This document shows positions 58,271-64,000 of a DNA stretch of 64,000 nucleotides, piece after piece. Position numbers and translations under genes: made by a program. Position 1 is the stretch's first letter. Every line of letters starts with the position of its first letter. This DNA comes from Osedax fenrisi. Taxonomy: Eukaryota > Annelida > Polychaeta > Sabellida > Siboglinidae. The DNA lies in assembly GCA_964019155.1 (NCBI GenBank), contig OZ025239.1:9350274-9414273 (forward strand), written 5' to 3'. The notes beneath the pieces were generated by a model. It worked only from the letters and a program-made list of their open reading frames with translations. It ran no database searches and was not told where the DNA came from.

Positions 58271-58293
58271 TATATATATATATATATATATAT

Positions 58294-59099
58294 CTAGAGT
58301 CTAGAATGATCAGCTGATAACCAATTTCCAAGATATGTATACCCTTTAACAACATATAAAAGTATATTACCTATGTATAACTTTACTGGATTATGTCTAG
58401 CTGAACTATAATAGATAGGCAAAATAACATATTTATCAATGTTATATGTTAAGAAGTTATGGCTAGCAAACTCTTCACAACAATTTATTAATAATTGCAG
58501 ACTCTTCAGTGATGGTGAGAACAAAGCTGTATCGTCAGCATAGCATAGATTATTAATTATATTCCCATTTAAACAATATCCTGACTATATTTGATTTAAT
58601 TTCACAATTGTAGAATTGGTATAAATATTGAATAGCAAATGAGAAAGGATTCCTCCTTGACGGACACCATTTGAAACTGTGAAGTTATCTGATGTATTAT
58701 CACCCCACTTAATATATATTCTCTGATTTCTGTACCAATAATTAAAAAAATGTATTATATAAGATGTAACATTATTATCTTTTAATCTATGAAATAAAAT
58801 ATTGTGATTAAGTTTATCAAAAGCTTTAGATGCATCTAGAAAAGCTACAAATATATTAGTATTATAATTATTATAATCTGTTAAGTATTGCTTAAGTTCT
58901 AAAACACACATTTCGGTTCCAAGTTTTTTTTTGAATCCAAATTGATTATCAAGAGTAACTACTAAAGAATATATTCTATTATCTATTACCTTTTCAATTA
59001 TCTTACACATAATATTGGATATACATATAGGACGATAGTTAGAAGAGTCAATCGATCTTTTATTTTTGATTTTAATTATTGATAGAATATAAGATAGTA
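58294..59099 (-). pseudogene. LINE reverse transcriptase, split by a transposon
   Basis: The minus strand from 59099 reads IIKIKNKRSIDSSNYRPICI, then KKKLGTEMCVLELKQYL, DASKAFDKLNHNILFHRL, WYRNQRIYIKWGD, GVRQGGILSHLLFNIY and (after an in-frame TAG at 58582-58584) LCYADDTALFSPSLKSL. GYTYLGNWLS follows. The catalytic YADD is intact. GVRQGG and CYADD..LFSPS mark a different clade from the other LINEs here. The upstream end continues at 60012-60035 beyond an inserted element. The in-frame stop and truncation at 58294 make it inactive. Confidence 0.75.
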
Positions 59100-60011
59100 G
59101 GGGAAAGTAACCGAATACGGACAGTGCCCGAATACGGACACTCTCAGTATCTCAGAAACCATAAATCCTACAAAAAAAATTGTTCATGAATAAAATATTC
59201 ATTATTATAATTATAAAAATAGTCTAAAAAAGTATTTTTTATTTTTGAATTATACAAAATATTGCTAATATATCCAATAAACTGATTTTTTTATTACGTT
59301 TTTAAATTTATGAAAAAAAATTTCAACTTTAAACCTTCTTAAGATTATACAAATGTATCGATATAAAATATAACACTATATTATTAAAAAATAAAGCATT
59401 CTAAAAATTGTATTTTTAATTTATATATTTGTTATCAAATATTCATTAAGTTATAAGCATATATCTAGAGGTCATATAAGTTCCTAATAAGGACACTCTA
59501 AATGTATTAATAAGGAAACCCTATAACCAATCAGCGCGCAGCGTATACAAAATTATGATTTTCATAAAAATCGCGAGCGTTATAATATTAATACCACCAA
59601 TAAAGCTAATTATAAAAAAATGATTATTTAGATACTTAAATTGTATTATTAATTAAAAAATAATAGAAATAAATAAATTATTAACTAATTAAATTACAAT
59701 ATATTTTTTATAAAATTAATTATAACTAACGTAATTATATTTTGTCTCATTGGTTCATCAATAATATATAGTTTATATAGTGGTATATAGGGTTTCCGTA
59801 TTATAACACAGGGTGTCCGTATTCGAACATGGGTACCGAATACGGACACCCCCGTTATCTATGGAATTGAAATATTAAATAAAATTTTAAAATTACAATA
59901 ATATCTATAATCATATAATATTAATATATTGTAATTTTTGAATAAACATAATGAGTCATAAAAAGTTAAGACCATTTATTGTTAAAGTGTCCGTATTAGA
60001 TTACTTTCCCC
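59100..60011. mobile_element. 912-bp TA-flanked TIR element inserted in the LINE
   Basis: Ends GGGGAAAGTAACCGAATACG and (inverted) GGGGAAAGTAATCTAATACG share about 24 bp. TA lies at both edges (59098-59099, 60012-60013). Removing the element with one TA restores the LINE reading frame exactly. CGAATACGGACAC motifs recur inside (59131, 59828). No transposase, so it is non-autonomous and probably mobilised by a Tc1/mariner-type enzyme. A partial relative is at 34435-34710. Confidence 0.8.
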
Positions 60012-60035
60012 TATACACTTTTTTGAAAAATATGA
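60012..60035 (-). pseudogene. Upstream stub of the split LINE RT
   Basis: The minus strand encodes SYFSKKCI, in frame with the RT remnant at 58294-59099 once the inserted element is removed. It then ends in TA repeats, so the LINE is cut off here. Confidence 0.6.
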
Positions 60036-60038
60036 GTG

Positions 60039-60069
<31 letters not shown>

Positions 60070-60104
60070 GACATAAATACATATGTGTAATAGTATACAT
60101 AGTA

Positions 60105-60153
<49 letters not shown>

Positions 60154-60554
60154 CTACATATTAAAATCAGGTAACCTTTCATTGCTGTTCGTATCGATTG
60201 TGGACATTGTATACCTGCATTTTAACATATAATAAGGATTATTATAAATACATAAATGAATAAATAAACAAATAAGTATTATTGTAAATATTCAAGAATA
60301 TATTATAATATAAATAATATAAATATAAATAATCAATAAATGTGTTCATTTGTCGCAATTAATAATTCTAATCAATATTTAATATATCGTGTCATTTATA
60401 ATTATCCAGTTAGTATTTGTATATTCTGATGTAAATATCCAAACCCTATCTTGTGTAATATCTGGTGCCCTACCACACGATCTCCTATATTATGTATAGT
60501 AATCAATGTACGTCGTACATTGTACGTGTCTTTAGATATTATCTTCATAACCTC

Positions 60555-60556
<2 letters not shown>

Positions 60557-60638
<82 letters not shown>

Positions 60639-60647
60639 TATATAATT

Positions 60648-60680
<33 letters not shown>
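60557..60680. repeat. TA microsatellite cluster
   Basis: Several TA runs with short TACA and ATTATATT interruptions. Two further runs lie at 60038-60062 and 60113-60150. Confidence 0.9.
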
Positions 60681-60684
<4 letters not shown>

Positions 60685-61189
60685 GTATATACTCTGTAAC
60701 TTATTCAATGTATATCAAGCGAAGTAGAGTTGAATAACGGATTGCCTACCAATTCTCGCTGATTCTTCTCGGTCGAATAAAGTGGAATAACGGACAGCTC
60801 AACAAATACGTCACAATATACCGATACACCAATTATATTTGTTATATTGTATAGTTGAAACTATATATTTGTGGATATATATACAATGTATACTATATAT
60901 ACAATGTATACAATGTATACTATAGTATAGTATACATATATGTATACTATATACAGAGGATATGTCAGTAGTATGTTTAGTCGATAGAATTAGCTGAAGT
61001 TAGATGACGGCAACGAAACAAGAGTACAAGCGTACGTATATCTGCTAAACCTCAACTAACTCAAAATCAAGCAAAAGTGCGCGCTAAAATGATATAGTAT
61101 CGCACTATAGTGTATCGTATATGATATTAATGTATGTAGCAAGGATTGTTCACAACGTATACGGCCCACACGTATACGTATGTCCAGCG

Positions 61190-61500
61190 ACAATCTTCGC
61201 GCGCTTAATCTACAATCAAACTATCGCTAAATAACATAATGATTCTCGGACTCAATACGATTGTGGTTATTTGTTGATCTAGAAACCATGTTAATACGCA
61301 TGCGTGGTATTATTAATGAAAACATTACGTAATAACGGGTAAGCCTTTTGATTGGCTGAACAGCTATATAGGTTGACAGACTACGACGCGTATACATAAT
61401 CGTATATACGATATAACGAAAGGGTATGTGATATGTAGACATACATTGTATACCATATTTAATATAGAGACCACACGATCCGTTACTTTTCATCATTTAT
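61190..61500 (-). promoter_or_regulatory. Promoter-like island with possible first exon
   Basis: Contains TTCGCGCGCTT (about 61195), a palindromic ACGCATGCGT (61296-61305), TTACGTAATAACGGG and an ATTGG box (61352-61356). On the minus strand an ATG at 61289 opens MVSRSTNNHNRIESENHYVI and ends after 20 codons, with only a weak GTTATT donor. It lies upstream of the minus-strand exon series starting at 58016 and could be its first exon and promoter. This is inference. Confidence 0.3.
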
Positions 61501-61945
61501 CTCAAGCATACGTGATCGTGTTTTCCTGATCTCAATATATGTATATTATTTTGTAAACATACGATTGTAGCTATTATTGAAGTCACTTAATATTCTAAAT
61601 AATACAATCAGAAAACAATGATATTTATATATGGTTTTAATACATTATAAGAAGGTTACGGGTTATACAAATATCTTAGATTTGTAAAATAAATAAGCTC
61701 TTAATTAAACTATTCTATATGCTGTCCACATTCAATGTTTTGTATAGCAATATGCGGTTATAATAATGTTTAAATATTACGTAAATAGCATTGATATAAT
61801 TCATAAAATGATATTAATGATGATAATCATAAAACATATAAAACAAATTACTTCACCTTCGTTACTATGTTTAATGAACATCTAATTATATTATCGTATA
61901 ATATTTTTAGTTAAAAACGTGAATCAATAAATAGACACACCTACA

Positions 61946-61988
<43 letters not shown>

Positions 61989-62167
61989 ATACATACCTTT
62001 AGGTAGTATTGTATACAATACTATAGTATACTATAAATTATTACTTATACCATATATATTATACCATATATGGTATAAGTGATGATGGCTTACATATTGT
62101 GACCTATTTACATGTGCATAGTTTTTATATATAAACTACTTTAGTTTATTTTTGAATAAATAAATCG

Positions 62168-62170
62168 TTA

Positions 62171-62207
<37 letters not shown>

Positions 62208-62225
62208 ATTAATATTAATATTAAT
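62168..62225. repeat. ATT/ATTAAT microsatellite
   Basis: Runs of ATT followed by TTAATA units. Confidence 0.85.
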
Positions 62226-62504
62226 ATAATATATATTATCATTATTATTATTATATATATATATACATAATTCAACTCTCCTCTTGCATTATTGCAATAA
62301 TATCATGATGTATTATATATTTGTATCCCGCCATTTATTTTTGTTTTTGTGATTATGCAATCAGTCTTGTTCTTTTTAGGTGTTTTATGTTTTGTTGTAT
62401 TGTTGTATGATTATTCTGTGTAGCTATCAGGGTGGTCTACACCTATACACCTAAGTACCAATACATCAAAGTATCCATATATATATACAATCTATCATAT
62501 AAAT

Positions 62505-62541
<37 letters not shown>

Positions 62542-62574
62542 TTATGATAGCTATGATATATAATATTATATATA

Positions 62575-64000
62575 TATACTAGCCGTACCCGACCCGGCGT
62601 TGCTCGGTTTTGATTATTTTCCTATATATTATATATTAATTATAGCTAATCCTGATTCTTAATTGATATATATAATAAAATAAATGTTAGCTGACATACA
62701 AAACAAAGTAGAAAACATTTTCATATAATATGTTAAAAAATACAACAAATATTTCAAATATTACAAAATATGTTTAAAAAAAATGTCTAAAACCCAAACC
62801 TAAACCCAAACACAAACCGTACACTACCCTGCGTTGCTAGGTTTTTGATTATTTGCCTATTAATTGTAGCTATTCCTGATTATACTTAGCTAATATTTAA
62901 TTTTTTTCTTCTAACTAATATTTACTAATTCTAACTGTATCCGATGTAGACCCAGCGTTGTTCGTTTTTAAGATTATTTGTAAAATATTTGGTAAGATTA
63001 CAAATAATAATTTAAAATATTACAAAATATATTTTTAAAAAGTGTCTAAAAATATTTTAAGAAATATAAAAAATATTTCAACATATTAGTAGCCATACCT
63101 GATTTTGAATGCCTATTTATTTTTTTATTAATTATATCTATTCCTGATTATTCTAAAATATATAATTGCTAAAAATTGCAAAAAAATATATAAAATATTA
63201 CAAAATATGTTTTAAAAACAAACCATACCCGACCCGGCATTTCTTGGTTTTTGTTTGTTTGCCTATCTATTATTTATTATTTATTAATTAGGGCAATTTC
63301 TGATTCTATATTTCTAGTATATACAATTAAATAAAGTTTATTTAAAATACAAACAAATATAGAAAAATATTGTTTATAATATTTAAAAAATTAGTGAACA
63401 AATATTTCAAAAAATATTTTAAAAAATACAAAAAATATTTAAAATATTACAAAATATGTTTTAAAAAAATGTCGAAAACTCAAACCTAAACCCAAATCCA
63501 AACAGTACTCGACTCGACATTTATCGGTTTTTGATTGTTTGCCTATTTAATATTTATTAATTAGAGCTATTCCTGATCCTACATTTCTAGTATATGCAAT
63601 TAAATAAAATTAAACATATGTAGAAACATATTTTTTTTAATATTTAAAAAATTAGATAACAAATATTTTAAAAAATACAACAAATATTTCAAATATTACA
63701 AAATATGTTGAAAACCCAAACCCAAACCGTCCCAAAACGGCGTTGATCGGTTTTTAATTATATGCCTATCTATACTTTATTAATTATAACTATTCCTGAT
63801 TTAGAATTGTTTGCCGAACCCAACCCGACGTTGCTCGTTTTTTTATTATTTGTCTATCAATTATTAATTATAGTTATTCCTAATTATGCATAGCTAATCT
63901 TTAATTGTTGTCTTCTAACTAATATTTAATAAATCTAACTGTATCCGATGTAGATCTAGCGTTGTTCTTTTTAAGATTTATTCGTAAAATATTTTGTAAA
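62575..64000. repeat. Cluster of diverged repeats with CCCGACCCGGCGTTGCTCGG core
   Basis: Eight or more copies of a GC-rich core start near 62584, 62815, 62935, 63222, 63500, 63726, 63814 and 63938. Each is followed by TTTTTGATTATTTGCCTAT and then TTAATTATAGCTATTCCTGA. Several are preceded by AAACCCAAACCTAAACCCAA. Spacing alternates between roughly 90-120 and 225-285 bp. No ORF. The array continues past the window end. Similar cores occur in repeats of many invertebrates. Confidence 0.7.

Noticed and set aside
62795..63735. Telomere-like AAACCCAAACCTAAACCC stretches
   Set aside because: Only short, irregular and part of each dispersed repeat unit; not a telomeric array.

Overview
This is a very AT-rich window of a eukaryotic nuclear genome, most likely from an invertebrate animal. 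The evidence is tRNA-derived SINEs with internal A and B boxes, CR1/Jockey-like LINEs, Ty3/gypsy and hAT remnants, many short TIR elements, exon-like segments with GT..AG borders, and CpG-richer islands carrying NRF-1-like and ETS-like motifs. A sponge or cnidarian is my guess for the lineage, but nothing here fixes it. There is no bacterial-style operon, CRISPR array, rRNA or convincing functional tRNA gene.

Layout. 0-10 kb: a Ty3/gypsy RNase H remnant, a miniature LTR element, a foldback element, a decayed ZBED-type hAT transposase, then one 21-bp minisatellite that appears to be split by two minus-strand LINE insertions. 10-19 kb: AT-rich spacer, a SINE, a possible exon of a membrane transporter, a 1.5-kb G-rich 27-bp minisatellite, and a nearly full-length but broken CR1-like LINE whose ORF1 has a PHD-like finger. 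19-34 kb: two more LINE fragments, a deleted Ty3/gypsy element with a frameshifted integrase, a LINE 3' end whose TAAG tail supplies the stop codon, a foldback element, a TTF/DUF4371-type hAT transposase pseudogene and a second SINE family. 34-48 kb: TA and AAT microsatellites, paired TIR elements (one with a 7-bp target duplication), SINEs, LINE 3' ends, and promoter-like islands near 38 and 48 kb.

48-51 kb holds the most interesting unit: a TIR-bounded element with 3-bp TAA flanks. It carries a decayed but almost complete copy of a widespread uncharacterised zinc-finger protein family. 51-55 kb has two hAT-like non-autonomous elements, one with an internal minisatellite. 58-60 kb has a LINE reverse transcriptase split by a 912-bp TA-flanked TIR element; removing the element restores the reading frame. 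62.5-64 kb is a cluster of diverged repeats around a CCCGACCCGGCGTTGCTCGG core.

Host genes are sparse. Four minus-strand exon candidates (57.8-58.0, 56.1, 45.0-45.4 and 40.4-40.7 kb) have matching splice phases and could belong to one long-intron gene, the last with a Kelch-like segment. A separate minus-strand exon at 12.1-12.2 kb resembles an MFS/SLC43-type transporter. Almost every other open frame is transposon debris or a microsatellite translation.
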